Part shown: positions 34,223 to 42,991 of the stretch, one piece after another
How positions within the stretch are numbered: position 1 is the first letter of the stretch
Layout: each line of letters starts with the position of its first letter
Assembly (NCBI GenBank): GCA_023407575.1
Contig: JAEYLX010000069.1
Coordinates: forward strand, 210,289-274,288
Direction of reading: 5' to 3'
Origin: Bacillota bacterium
Lineage (GTDB): Bacteria > Bacillota > Clostridia > Lachnospirales > Lachnospiraceae
Length of the DNA stretch: 64,000 bases
Position numbers and translations under genes: made by a program
Notes under the pieces: generated by a model
What the model saw: the letters and a program-made list of their open reading frames with translations, nothing else
Told to the model about the DNA's origin: nothing
The model's database searches: none

Positions 34223-35239
34223 ATGGAAACAGAAGAAAGAGATTCAAAAATTATTACAATTGCAGATATTGCAGATGCTTTAGGGGTATCGAAAACCACG
34301 GTATCCAGAGCAATTTCGGGCAAAGGAAGGATTGGAACTGAAACTCGGAACAATGTTCTAAGATATATTAAGGAACACGATTATAAGCCAAATGTAATTG
34401 CGCGAGGCCTTGCTCAATCGAAAACATATAATATATGCTTAACCTTGCCAAGTGATTATAATATTTCGGAGCTGCCTTATTTTCAAAAAGTTCTGTTGGG
34501 AGCATGTGACTATCTTTCCGAAATGGATTATGATGTGATTGTTACTAAGATATCCGAGGATGATATTTCTAATTTATCCAGAATTATTTATAATCGTAAA
34601 GTAGATGGGGTTATATTAACCAGAACAACGATGAATGGTAAATCAATAAAGTTTTTAAAAAGTAAAAAGATACCCTTTTTAGTGTTAGGAATCTACCCGG
34701 ATGAGAGTGTATATCAAATAGATTCGAAACATATGGAAGGGTGCGCTGAATTAACCAACATTCTACTAATGAAGGGTTTAAAAAGGCTGGCTCTCTTTGA
34801 AGGCAGCAACCGGCACTATGTTACGAAAAGCAGGTACGAAGGCTTTCGGCGAGCACATGAAAAAGCAGGAGTATCCATAAGTAAAAATTTAATCTATGAA
34901 AATCTTGTTAATAACATATCCATAGAGAAATCAGTAGATGATGCTTTAAAAAACAAAGCTGACTGTATTGTTTGTATGGATGATAATATCTGTTATCAGG
35001 TACTTCGAAAGCTTAGACATGATGGTGTTAGTATTCCTGGAGATATTAGAGTTGCTTCGTTCTTTGACAGTAACCTCCTTGAGGGAAATAGTCCCCCAAT
35101 AACGTGTGTTGATTTTGAAGTTAATAATGTTGGTCTTATTGCAGCTAAAACACTGTTGTCCATCATAGACAATGAAGAAAACGTACCAATGAAAATAGAG
35201 ATGGGATATGAAATTGCTTTAAAGGAATCAACAAAATAG
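34223..35239 (+). CDS. LacI-family transcriptional regulator of the galactan locus
   Basis: A 338-residue regulator. The N-terminal helix-turn-helix is Thr-Ile-Ala-Asp-Ile-Ala-Asp-Ala-Leu-Gly-Val-Ser-Lys-Thr-Thr-Val-Ser-Arg-Ala-Ile, and the hinge helix region is Asn-Val-Ile-Ala-Arg-Gly-Leu-Ala. The sugar-binding domain (about 65-338) has Val-Asp-Gly-Val-Ile-Leu-Thr-Arg and a late Asp-Asp-Asn-Ile-Cys-Tyr. ATG 34223 follows GGAGG with 5-base spacing; an upstream TTG overlaps that RBS. LacI-type palindromes at its own promoter, at the galactanase and at the binding-protein gene suggest a local regulon induced by a galacto-oligosaccharide. The inducer is inferred. Confidence 0.92.
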   Translation: METEERDSKIITIADIADALGVSKTTVSRAISGKGRIGTETRNNVLRYIKEHDYKPNVIARGLAQSKTYNICLTLPSDYNISELPYFQKVLLGACDYLSEMDYDVIVTKISEDDISNLSRIIYNRKVDGVILTRTTMNGKSIKFLKSKKIPFLVLGIYPDESVYQIDSKHMEGCAELTNILLMKGLKRLALFEGSNRHYVTKSRYEGFRRAHEKAGVSISKNLIYENLVNNISIEKSVDDALKNKADCIVCMDDNICYQVLRKLRHDGVSIPGDIRVASFFDSNLLEGNSPPITCVDFEVNNVGLIAAKTLLSIIDNEENVPMKIEMGYEIALKESTK

Positions 35240-35254
35240 TAACAAGGATAGAAT

Positions 35255-35302
35255 AAAATGCATTCATGCTTTCATGGAAGGAAGGTTTGAGTGCATTTTT
35301 TG
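35255..35302 (+). terminator. Rho-independent terminator after the LacI-family regulator
   Basis: AAAATGCATTC pairs with GAGTGCATTTT around a long loop, ending in six T. Confidence 0.8.
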
Positions 35303-35325
35303 TTGAATTACTATTAAATTACTGG

Positions 35326-35345
35326 TGAGCAACCGATTGAACATT
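35326..35345 (+). promoter_or_regulatory. Upstream auxiliary LacI-type operator
   Basis: GAGCAACCGATTGAACAT carries the AACCGATT core. Its centre is 148 bases (about 14 helical turns) before the centre of the site at 35474-35493, which would suit DNA looping. Confidence 0.5.
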
Positions 35346-35437
35346 TGAATTTATTAAATAATTATCATAAATCTTAACCTGAATTAAATTGTGAAGAATG
35401 TATAGAAAATAAGTTAATATATATGCAATTATATACA

Positions 35438-35493
35438 TTGACAACAAATAATTACTCTGATATTATAAAAGCAAGAACAACCGATTGCGCAAT
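35438..35493 (+). promoter_or_regulatory. Promoter and operator of the ABC importer operon
   Basis: Consensus TTGACA (35438-35443), 17-base spacer, TATTAT (35461-35466). The LacI-type site GAACAACCGATTGCGC (35475-35490) lies just after the start point. Confidence 0.75.
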
Positions 35494-35570
35494 GGGTAAT
35501 AAAGTAGAAATGCATTGGTTGATTTGGCTAGAAATAAGTAACTATCATTCATATCTACAGGGAGGGTAAA

Positions 35571-36881
35571 ATGAAGAGAAAATTATTAGCATTAGTATTA
35601 ACTGTTACACTGGTTGCAGCAACTTTTGTAGGCTGCGGCAGTAACACTACAAAGGAACCAACCACGGAACCAACAAAAGCAACAGAGAAAGAGGAAACAA
35701 AAGCAACGGAAGCCCCAGCAGCAGTGGAAAAGGAAGATGTGTCACTTGTTATGTGGGGAGCAGAAGAAGATCAAGCGATGTTACAAGGAATGATTGATTC
35801 CTTCATTGCTACATATTCGGATAAGGCGAACTTTGATATTCAACTAGGCGTTCAGTCAGAGTCCACAGCAAAAGATACTGTTTTAACAGACGTTGAAGCA
35901 GCAGCTGATGTATATGCTTTTGCAGATGATCAGTTAAATGAACTTGTTAATGCAGGTGCTTTACAGCCAATATCAATTAACACCGATGCAATTATTGAAG
36001 CAAATGGTGGCGCAGATGCTGGTTCTGTAAAAGCTGCTACGAAAGATGGCACCTTATATGCGTATCCTATGACAGCTGATAATGGATATTTTATGTTCTA
36101 TAATAAAGAATACTTCACTGACAGCGATGTACAATCTCTGGATAAAATGATGGAAATTGCAGCAGCAGCTGGTAAGAAGATAACAGTTGACTATTCCAGT
36201 GGTTGGTATTTATATTCCTTCTTCCAGGGAGCTGGATTAACCCTTGGTCTTAATGAGGATGGTGTTACTAATTTCTGTACCTGGAATGCTACCGACACCA
36301 AATATACTGGTGCACAGGTTGCAGATGCAATTATTTCAATTGCTAAAAACCCTGGATTTATCAGCGTAAGTGATGCTGAATTTGCTACTGGTATCACTGA
36401 AGGAACAATTATTGCAGGTGTAAATGGTACTTGGAATGCAGCAACCGCAGAAGCGGCTTGGGGTGAAAATTATGCAGCTACCAAATTACCTACTTTTACA
36501 GTAGCTGGTGATCAAGCTCAAATGTCATCCTTTGCAGGATATAAACTTGTTGGTGTTAATGCTTATTCTGAATATGCTGGATGGGCAATGTTACTTGCGG
36601 AATGGATTACAAACTATGATAATCAGGTTCTTCGTTTTGAAACCAGAGGTCTTGGACCATCTAACGTAGAAGCAGGAGCATCTGATGCAGTACAGGCAAG
36701 CCCTGCTATTGCTGCTTTAGCTGAACAATCCTTATATGCAACTGTTCAACGTGTAGGCGGGAAGTTCTGGGATCCAGCAACTGCATTTGGCACGATTGCT
36801 GCAGCTGGTAATGCAGATAATATTGATCTTCAAGTTCTTGTAGACACAATGGTAGAGGGAATTATTGCTCCAGTGGAATAA
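35571..36881 (+). CDS. Carbohydrate ABC transporter substrate-binding lipoprotein (MalE type)
   Basis: A 436-residue lipoprotein: signal with Phe-Val-Gly-Cys (Cys22), a Thr/Glu/Lys-rich linker (about 25-55), then a family 1 extracellular solute-binding fold with Val-Met-Trp-Gly-Ala, Thr-Tyr-Ala-Tyr-Pro-Met and Tyr-Asn-Lys-Glu-Tyr-Phe. Aromatic residues line the expected cleft. The permease genes follow, and GH53 genes flank the operon, so the ligand is probably a beta-1,4-galacto-oligosaccharide. No ATPase gene is in the operon, so a shared MsmX-type ATPase elsewhere is likely. Confidence 0.92.
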   Translation: MKRKLLALVLTVTLVAATFVGCGSNTTKEPTTEPTKATEKEETKATEAPAAVEKEDVSLVMWGAEEDQAMLQGMIDSFIATYSDKANFDIQLGVQSESTAKDTVLTDVEAAADVYAFADDQLNELVNAGALQPISINTDAIIEANGGADAGSVKAATKDGTLYAYPMTADNGYFMFYNKEYFTDSDVQSLDKMMEIAAAAGKKITVDYSSGWYLYSFFQGAGLTLGLNEDGVTNFCTWNATDTKYTGAQVADAIISIAKNPGFISVSDAEFATGITEGTIIAGVNGTWNAATAEAAWGENYAATKLPTFTVAGDQAQMSSFAGYKLVGVNAYSEYAGWAMLLAEWITNYDNQVLRFETRGLGPSNVEAGASDAVQASPAIAALAEQSLYATVQRVGGKFWDPATAFGTIAAAGNADNIDLQVLVDTMVEGIIAPVE

Positions 36882-36897
36882 TAACTTACGAAATATG

Positions 36898-36940
36898 ATA
36901 TAACCCACATGTGCAATGACCTTGTGTATGTGGGTTATAT
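36898..36940 (+). other. Intergenic stem-loop between binding protein and permease genes
   Basis: ATATAACCCACAT pairs with ATGTGGGTTATAT (perfect 13-base arms). It resembles the partial terminators that lower permease expression relative to the binding protein. A LacI-type core TAATCGGTTA follows at 36970-36979. Confidence 0.7.
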
Positions 36941-37013
36941 TTAAAAATGGAGAGAATTTTCTTCCTCAATAATCGGTTAATATGCCCGCCGAATTCAATA
37001 GATGGGAGCAAGC

Positions 37014-38444
37014 ATGATGAAATTTTTGAGAGGTATAGGTAAACCCTTTAAAGAAGTAGGATTAGCCATTAGAGATGGTGATGTGTTCGTAAAATTATCT
37101 CTTTTACTTATGGGACTAGGGTATTTTAGAAGAAAGCAAATCATAAAAGGTATCATAGTTTCTTTTTTTCAATTTTTAGTTATATTTTTTACAGCAATAG
37201 TTGGTTTTCCTTATCTGGCTAAATTAACATCACTGGGAACCGTTCAGCGTGAAATGATCTTTAATATGGAAACAATGAAAAACGAGGTCAATGATTTTGA
37301 CAATTCCTTTAAAATCCTATTATTTGGACTAATAAGTCTTGTAATTATAGTAGCCGCAGCCGTTCTTTATTTAGTTAATATAGTCAATGTAAGACATCTT
37401 CAGGTTCTAGGGGAGTCTGGAAAGCATATCAATAGTTTCGCAGAAGATATAAAAGATTTACTTAATCATAAATTTCATATTACCTTATTGTTTTTCCCTA
37501 TTATGGGGGTAATTATATTTACGATCATTCCATTGCTCGTAATGATTATGGTAGCATTTACAAATTATGATTCGACACATATGCCTCCGTCAACCTTATT
37601 TACCTGGGTGGGTGTTACGAATTTCAAACAGCTATTTGCATCCTCCATTGCCATAACTTTTGGATATTCCTTTAAGAAGGTCTTATCCTGGACACTAATC
37701 TGGGCTGTTTTTGCTACCTTTACCAACTACTTCGGTGGTATTTTATTAGCAATGTATATTAATAATAAAAAGACGAAATTCCAAAGAGTATGGAGGTCGC
37801 TCTTTGTAGTAGCTATTGCGGTTCCACAGTTTGTAACATTACTTTTAATTCGCAATTTCTTTGCGGATACAGGCATTGTAAATACGATTTGTTCTAATTT
37901 TGGAATTACAGAGCTGTTTGCAAATTTAGGATTAATAAAACCCAGCTTAGGATATATCCCATTTTTAACAGATCCAGTTTGGGCAAAGATCATGATTATA
38001 TTAATCAATATGTGGATTGGTATCCCTTATTTGATGTTAATTGCTACTGGTGTATTGATGAATATACCGGCAGACCTGATTGAAAGTGCAAAGATTGATG
38101 GTGCAAGTCCCTTCCAGTCCTTTAAAAAGATTACGCTACCATACATATTATTTGTAACAGGGCCTTATCTTGTTACCTCCTTTGTAGCAAATATTAATAA
38201 CTTTAATGTTATCTATCTTCTAACAAATGATGTCTTCTATACGCAGGATCAGCATCTGGCTAATTCAAGTGCACAGGAAGTAGACCTTCTTGTTACTTGG
38301 CTATATCGACTGACCCAAGATGAATATAATTACAAAATGGCATCTGTTATCGGTATCGCTGTCTTTATCATCTGTGCAATATTAACACTGATAGCCTTTA
38401 ATTATATGATTAAGGGAAATAAAGAGGAGGAATTCCAATCATGA
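37014..38444 (+). CDS. Sugar ABC transporter permease (MalF type)
   Basis: A 476-residue integral membrane protein with about eight helices. The large N-terminal part before the permease domain is typical of MalF. The EAA loop is Leu-Ile-Glu-Ser-Ala-Lys-Ile-Asp-Gly-Ala-Ser-Pro-Phe-Gln-Ser-Phe-Lys-Lys-Ile-Thr-Leu-Pro, where the Gly contacts the ATPase. ATG 37014 has correct spacing from GGGAG; ATG 37002 overlaps it. Its stop overlaps the next start (ATGA). Confidence 0.93.
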   Translation: MMKFLRGIGKPFKEVGLAIRDGDVFVKLSLLLMGLGYFRRKQIIKGIIVSFFQFLVIFFTAIVGFPYLAKLTSLGTVQREMIFNMETMKNEVNDFDNSFKILLFGLISLVIIVAAAVLYLVNIVNVRHLQVLGESGKHINSFAEDIKDLLNHKFHITLLFFPIMGVIIFTIIPLLVMIMVAFTNYDSTHMPPSTLFTWVGVTNFKQLFASSIAITFGYSFKKVLSWTLIWAVFATFTNYFGGILLAMYINNKKTKFQRVWRSLFVVAIAVPQFVTLLLIRNFFADTGIVNTICSNFGITELFANLGLIKPSLGYIPFLTDPVWAKIMIILINMWIGIPYLMLIATGVLMNIPADLIESAKIDGASPFQSFKKITLPYILFVTGPYLVTSFVANINNFNVIYLLTNDVFYTQDQHLANSSAQEVDLLVTWLYRLTQDEYNYKMASVIGIAVFIICAILTLIAFNYMIKGNKEEEFQS

Positions 38445-39283
38445 GAAAAGCACTTAAATCAGGTGGAAGACATCTGTTCTTAATGATTCTGGTATTGTTT
38501 TGGTTAATTCCAATTATATGGCTGGTGCTTACTTCCTTCAGTGGATATTCAGGAATTAATATTAGTCATTTTGTACCGGAAAGTTTTTCGCTTAATAATT
38601 ACAAGCAGTTACTTTGGAATGCAGATAGTGTGGCACAGTTTCCGAGATGGTTCATGAATACCTTTATCATTGCCATTTGTTCCTGTGTTATTTCCAGTAT
38701 GTATGTGCTCATGGTAAGCTATGCCATAAGCTGTATGAGATTTAAAATGAGAAAGCCCTTAATGAATATTGCTATTCTTTTAAATCTGTTTCCAGGATTT
38801 TTATCGATGATTGCAGTGTATTTTATCTTAAAATCCTTTAATCTGACGAATAACCATCTGGGGTTAATTCTTGTTTATTCGGGAAGTGCGGGGTTGGGAT
38901 ACCTGATTGCAAAAGGTTTTTTTGATACCATTCCCATTGCTTTAAGAGAAGCGGCAAAAATGGAAGGAGCTTCGGAAGCAAAGGTCTTTACTAAAATTGT
39001 TCTTCCAATTTCCAAACCAATTATAGTATATACCGTTATTGCTTCCTTCTTAGCGCCTTGGATGGACTTTATCTTTGCGAGAATTGTATTAAACTCTGGA
39101 ATATCAAAGGATTGGACGGTAGGAATCGGTCTTTACAATATGCTGGATAAAGCTTTAATCAATACCTATTTCGCAAGATTCTGCGCAGGTGGAGTGTTAG
39201 TTTCTATTCCAATCTCGATACTATTCATAATCATGCAGAAATTTTATGTAGAAGGCATCACCTCGGGTTCGGTGAAAGGGTAG
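38441..39283 (+). CDS. Sugar ABC transporter permease (MalG type)
   Basis: A 280-residue membrane protein with six helices and the EAA loop Leu-Arg-Glu-Ala-Ala-Lys-Met-Glu-Gly-Ala-Ser-Glu-Ala-Lys-Val-Phe-Thr-Lys-Ile. It pairs with the upstream MalF-type subunit, to which it is coupled by a four-base overlap (RBS GAGGAGG). The length and C-terminal end Ser-Gly-Ser-Val-Lys-Gly are normal for MalG. Confidence 0.94.
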   Translation: MRKALKSGGRHLFLMILVLFWLIPIIWLVLTSFSGYSGINISHFVPESFSLNNYKQLLWNADSVAQFPRWFMNTFIIAICSCVISSMYVLMVSYAISCMRFKMRKPLMNIAILLNLFPGFLSMIAVYFILKSFNLTNNHLGLILVYSGSAGLGYLIAKGFFDTIPIALREAAKMEGASEAKVFTKIVLPISKPIIVYTVIASFLAPWMDFIFARIVLNSGISKDWTVGIGLYNMLDKALINTYFARFCAGGVLVSIPISILFIIMQKFYVEGITSGSVKG

Positions 39284-39382
39284 CTAGTTAAAGGGTGAAG
39301 GCAAATTACCCACTACTTGGAGCGTTACGGCTTATTCATCCTTTGAATATAGCCTATTATAAGAAAGGCACGGGAAATAAAG

Positions 39383-41215
39383 ATGGATAAATTTATTGTG
39401 AATATCATCCATAGACCGGAGATGGTTCCTGAGTATGCTCAAAAGGTAACAGGCCATGGGAAAGAAGAGGATATTGAAGACAAAGCTCTTTTGGTGGAAT
39501 CCTTGGATATATTCAAAACACAGCAAGAGATAGCTCATAAAAATGGTTTAAAAACAACAATTCAAATGACGTATGCAAGTCTTTTTAATGAAGAGGCAAT
39601 TGCTACAGCGAAGGAACATCATGAGATTTATGGAGATGAGATTTCCTTAACCTTACTTGGTTTACCTTGTAAAGAATTCCGTGATAAATACAAAACCAAG
39701 GATTTTTGCATTTGGATGTTTTCTCTGGAAGATAAAAAATCAATAGTGGATGATGTTTTTGGAAAATTCTATGAAACCTTTGGGTTTTACCCAAAGTCTA
39801 CTGGGTCTTATTATATGGATGCAGACTTAACAAATTACATAAAGGAAAAATATCCTTCTGTCATCTGCGCGGTTGCCACTTGTTGGGAAGAGGGGCCGAA
39901 AGCCTATCATACCTGTAACAATTCCTGGTATACTTTTATGGACGGCGGTCCCTGGAATCCATGGATTCCCTCCAAACAGAATACGCATGCTCCAGCTGCA
40001 AATGAGGCTGAAGATAGCGGAATTGTAGCAATACCACATTTATCTAGAGATTTAATTGCCTGTTACGATGGAAATGGTTCTAACTTTGGAACACATCCAC
40101 AAAATGTTTTGCGAGGAATGATATATCAGGATGGGGAGTATCCGTATCTATATAATGTAATAGATCAATATCGTTCCTTAGCAAAATATAATAACGGATA
40201 TAGTTATAATATGATGTTTGTAGGACCGGGCTGGATGAATAAAGCGGGACGATGGGAAGCACCTTACGAATTATTAAGACAGTCGTACGAGGATGGTATG
40301 GCGTACTATGGTAATTTGAAAAAAGAGGGAAAGCTTATTGATATGACAATGGAGCAGTTTGCTCTACACTATCGTGAGAAGAAAACTTATACTGAACCAG
40401 AGTGCGCGTTATGGAAAGATATCTTATACGGCTCTGAAAAGCAATTGTTCTGGTACAGTGATCCCTACATGAGGGCTTGTGTTAATATGGATCAGGGTGG
40501 TGCAATTGTTGATCTTCGTCCTTATGTGGCTAAGCTTGAGTGGCCAGTGGGAATTGGAACCAAACATGTTCAGGATGCTTCCTATCCATTTTTAATTCAG
40601 GAAAAATATCGTTCAGGGTATTTTACTCATTATGCTGGAGAAGGAACAATCCGAAGCGCGAAACTGACCTATAAAGGGGAAGAAGTAGATATGTGTCTTT
40701 GCAGAACCAAAGCTGTTTTTTCATTGGAAGGGCACACAAGAATCTTAACGTTAGATCCGGTAGATATAGAATTTAGAGATTTAACAATAAAATTACAAAC
40801 AGTTATTTCTTTTGAAGAGGGAAGCAGTAAAATAAAAATAGATAGAAAAATTCTTTCCGCAAGTAATCCACAGGAGAAAGTAGAACTTAATGAATACTTG
40901 ATTGGATGCTATGGAACCACAGAATATTCAGAGGATATGACGGGTATAACATTAAAAGTGGCAGGTGATAAAGAAGAAAAAAGGATTGATTATAAGTATA
41001 AATGCAGAGAAGAGGAAGTTGTTGGTGCAATAGAAGTATCGGCAACCATTCCAGTAATTGAAACAGAGGTATCCCTTTCCACTGGCAATGAAAACGCAAT
41101 CGGTTACGTCAAAGAAGGTTATGCCTTTTCCCCAATGTACACACTAGGGTTTAAGTCAACCTTAAAAGAGGGGGAGGTGCAGTCTACATGGCTCAATCTG
41201 AAAAAGGCAAACTAA
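39383..41215 (+). CDS. Uncharacterised 610-residue protein of the galactan locus, deacetylase/hydrolase-like N-terminal domain
   Basis: A 610-residue cytoplasmic protein (no signal peptide). I do not recognise a named family. The N-terminal 330 residues look like a barrel of the polysaccharide deacetylase/GH38-57 kind: Gly-Phe-Tyr-Pro-Lys-Ser-Thr-Gly-Ser-Tyr-Tyr-Met-Asp-Ala-Asp and Val-Ala-Ile-Pro-His-Leu-Ser-Arg-Asp, with many Trp residues in Trp-Asn-Pro-Trp-Ile-Pro. The C-terminal half (about 355-600) is beta-rich, as in sugar-processing accessory domains. It follows the permeases and precedes a galactanase, so intracellular processing of imported oligosaccharides is plausible. The reaction is unknown. 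Confidence 0.55.
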   Translation: MDKFIVNIIHRPEMVPEYAQKVTGHGKEEDIEDKALLVESLDIFKTQQEIAHKNGLKTTIQMTYASLFNEEAIATAKEHHEIYGDEISLTLLGLPCKEFRDKYKTKDFCIWMFSLEDKKSIVDDVFGKFYETFGFYPKSTGSYYMDADLTNYIKEKYPSVICAVATCWEEGPKAYHTCNNSWYTFMDGGPWNPWIPSKQNTHAPAANEAEDSGIVAIPHLSRDLIACYDGNGSNFGTHPQNVLRGMIYQDGEYPYLYNVIDQYRSLAKYNNGYSYNMMFVGPGWMNKAGRWEAPYELLRQSYEDGMAYYGNLKKEGKLIDMTMEQFALHYREKKTYTEPECALWKDILYGSEKQLFWYSDPYMRACVNMDQGGAIVDLRPYVAKLEWPVGIGTKHVQDASYPFLIQEKYRSGYFTHYAGEGTIRSAKLTYKGEEVDMCLCRTKAVFSLEGHTRILTLDPVDIEFRDLTIKLQTVISFEEGSSKIKIDRKILSASNPQEKVELNEYLIGCYGTTEYSEDMTGITLKVAGDKEEKRIDYKYKCREEEVVGAIEVSATIPVIETEVSLSTGNENAIGYVKEGYAFSPMYTLGFKSTLKEGEVQSTWLNLKKAN

Positions 41216-41400
41216 ATTATAGGTGTCCTTCCTGCTTCATGAGGGATTTGGACATAGATATGTTTTATGATAAAGAGAAGGATGAATATTATTGTATTCG
41301 ATGCCAGTATACGGGGACTGAAAAAGATGTTCTGGAAAAAAACCAGATGGCAAGGTTTCGATATAAAAGCATGTTGAAACGGTATACGTTTGAGGAATGA
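41188..41400 (+). CDS. Small zinc-ribbon protein
   Basis: A 70-residue protein with Cys-Pro-Ser-Cys and Cys-Ile-Arg-Cys, spaced as a zinc ribbon, and a basic helical C-terminus. It overlaps the end of the 610-residue gene by 28 bases in another frame, and GGGGGAGGT eight bases before its ATG supports real translation. Function unknown. The very strong hairpin at 41425 closes the operon after it. Confidence 0.65.
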   Translation: MAQSEKGKLNYRCPSCFMRDLDIDMFYDKEKDEYYCIRCQYTGTEKDVLEKNQMARFRYKSMLKRYTFEE

Positions 41401-41424
41401 TTTTAATTGAATTATGGATAATAT

Positions 41425-41466
41425 CTAAGCTAGAAAAAGGCATATGAATGCCTTTTTCTAGCTTAG
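41425..41466 (+). terminator. Very strong terminator closing the importer operon
   Basis: Perfect 19-base arms (CTAAGCTAGAAAAAGGCAT and complement) around an ATGA loop, with an internal T-run in the 3' arm. Confidence 0.85.
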
Positions 41467-41655
41467 TAGGAGTATAACGAAATACCAGAAGCATTTTTAG
41501 TCAGGCGTAAGATAAAAGTATACGGTATACAATCGTGCAGAACGTATGCAATGTGTTCTTTCGATTTTAAGTCAATGTAACAGATCAACCAGAAAAAGCA
41601 CGGAGCACGCTTTTAGCACGTTATTGAGCTGTCTGACGGCACTATGGAGGTAACA

Positions 41656-42774
41656 ATGAAGTCCTATATAAAAGGAATGGATATATCAACACTTTATGAA
41701 ATTGAGAAATGCGGTGCGAAATATTATGATAATGGCATCGAAAAGGATTTGTTAGAAATACTGCAAAGTTATGGAGCGAATGCGATAAGACTCAGGTTAT
41801 GGAATAATCCATATTCGGAAACTGGTGAAGCCTACGGTGCTGGTACAAATGATTTAGCAACGACAATCCATTTATCAAAGAGAGCAAAGGCCAAAGGGAT
41901 GGATATTCTTTTAGATTTCCATTACAGTGATTTTTGGACAGATCCGGGAAAACAGATTATCCCGAAGGCGTGGAAAGATTTTTCGGTAGAGCAGTTAGAA
42001 CTTGAAGTCTATAAGTACACAAAAGAAGTATTGGAGGAACTAGAAGAAAACAATGTGTTCCCGGATATAATTCAAGTTGGGAATGAATTATCCAATGGCC
42101 TTTTATGGCCTTACGGAAAAGTTCCTGAATATGATAATATTGCAAAGTTCATTAATGCAGGTATAAGAGGAATCAGGGCTGTTAACAAACAGGTTCCAAT
42201 TATGCTGCATCTAGATAACGGCGGTAATAATGAATTGTATCATGAATGGTTTGACGAATTTTTAAAGCGTGGAGAAGAGTTTCAAGTTATAGGACTATCC
42301 TATTACCCCTTCTGGCATGGAAGCATGGAAGAATTAGCAACCAATATGAATGACCTAGCATTAAGATATAAAAAAGATTTAATCGTAGCAGAGGTATCCA
42401 TGGGATTTACTATGGAAGACTATGCCGAGTATGAAAAGCTTTCTCCAGATGAAAGAAAGGGTATGGCAACGAAACCCCATTTGGTAGAAAAATTAAACTA
42501 TGAAATGACGAAAGAAGATCAGTGTAAATTTATTGAAGATGTATTAAAAGTCATTGAAGAGGTTCCTGAACACAGAGGAAAAGGTTTTTTCTACTGGGAA
42601 CCAGGATGGCTTCCCGTACCAAAGTGTGAATGGGCAAGTAAGAGCGCAAGAGACTATGTAGGTGACCAAGGTGCAGGAGGTAATGAGTGGGCGAATCAGG
42701 CATTGTTTGATTATGAAGGCAATGCATTACCAAGTTTGAAAGTGATTAAAAACTATAGGCCAAAAGAGTTGTAG
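41656..42774 (+). CDS. Intracellular endo-beta-1,4-galactanase (GH53)
   Basis: A 372-residue single-domain GH53 enzyme without a signal peptide. Motifs parallel those of the extracellular enzyme: Ile-Arg-Leu-Arg-Leu-Trp-Asn-Asn-Pro, Asp-Phe-His-Tyr-Ser-Asp-Phe-Trp-Thr-Asp-Pro, acid/base Glu in Gln-Val-Gly-Asn-Glu-Leu-Ser-Asn and nucleophile Glu in Ile-Val-Ala-Glu-Val. It would shorten galacto-oligosaccharides after import. ATG 41656 is used because GGAGG lies inside the upstream 12-base extension. A terminator precedes it, so it needs its own promoter, not clearly found between 41467 and 41655. Confidence 0.92.
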   Translation: MKSYIKGMDISTLYEIEKCGAKYYDNGIEKDLLEILQSYGANAIRLRLWNNPYSETGEAYGAGTNDLATTIHLSKRAKAKGMDILLDFHYSDFWTDPGKQIIPKAWKDFSVEQLELEVYKYTKEVLEELEENNVFPDIIQVGNELSNGLLWPYGKVPEYDNIAKFINAGIRGIRAVNKQVPIMLHLDNGGNNELYHEWFDEFLKRGEEFQVIGLSYYPFWHGSMEELATNMNDLALRYKKDLIVAEVSMGFTMEDYAEYEKLSPDERKGMATKPHLVEKLNYEMTKEDQCKFIEDVLKVIEEVPEHRGKGFFYWEPGWLPVPKCEWASKSARDYVGDQGAGGNEWANQALFDYEGNALPSLKVIKNYRPKEL

Positions 42775-42885
42775 TTGATATAAATGGAGTAAAACAAATA
42801 CGAATACAAGTGATGCTCTAAAATATAATATAATCAGAAAACAACGTGCTGATCTATTAGCATAGAGCATATTGAAGAAGTGTTT

Positions 42886-42934
42886 CAGCATGTTAGTATC
42901 CACTGGTAAAGAGTCTATTAACATGCTGTTTTTT
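42886..42934 (+). terminator. Terminator after the intracellular galactanase
   Basis: CAGCATGTTA pairs with TAACATGCTG, with a loop of 23 bases, followed by TTTTTT. Confidence 0.8.
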
Positions 42935-42991
42935 CACTATCATGAATATCTTCAAAATTAATAAACCTTGTTTTCATTAAGATACTACTGC

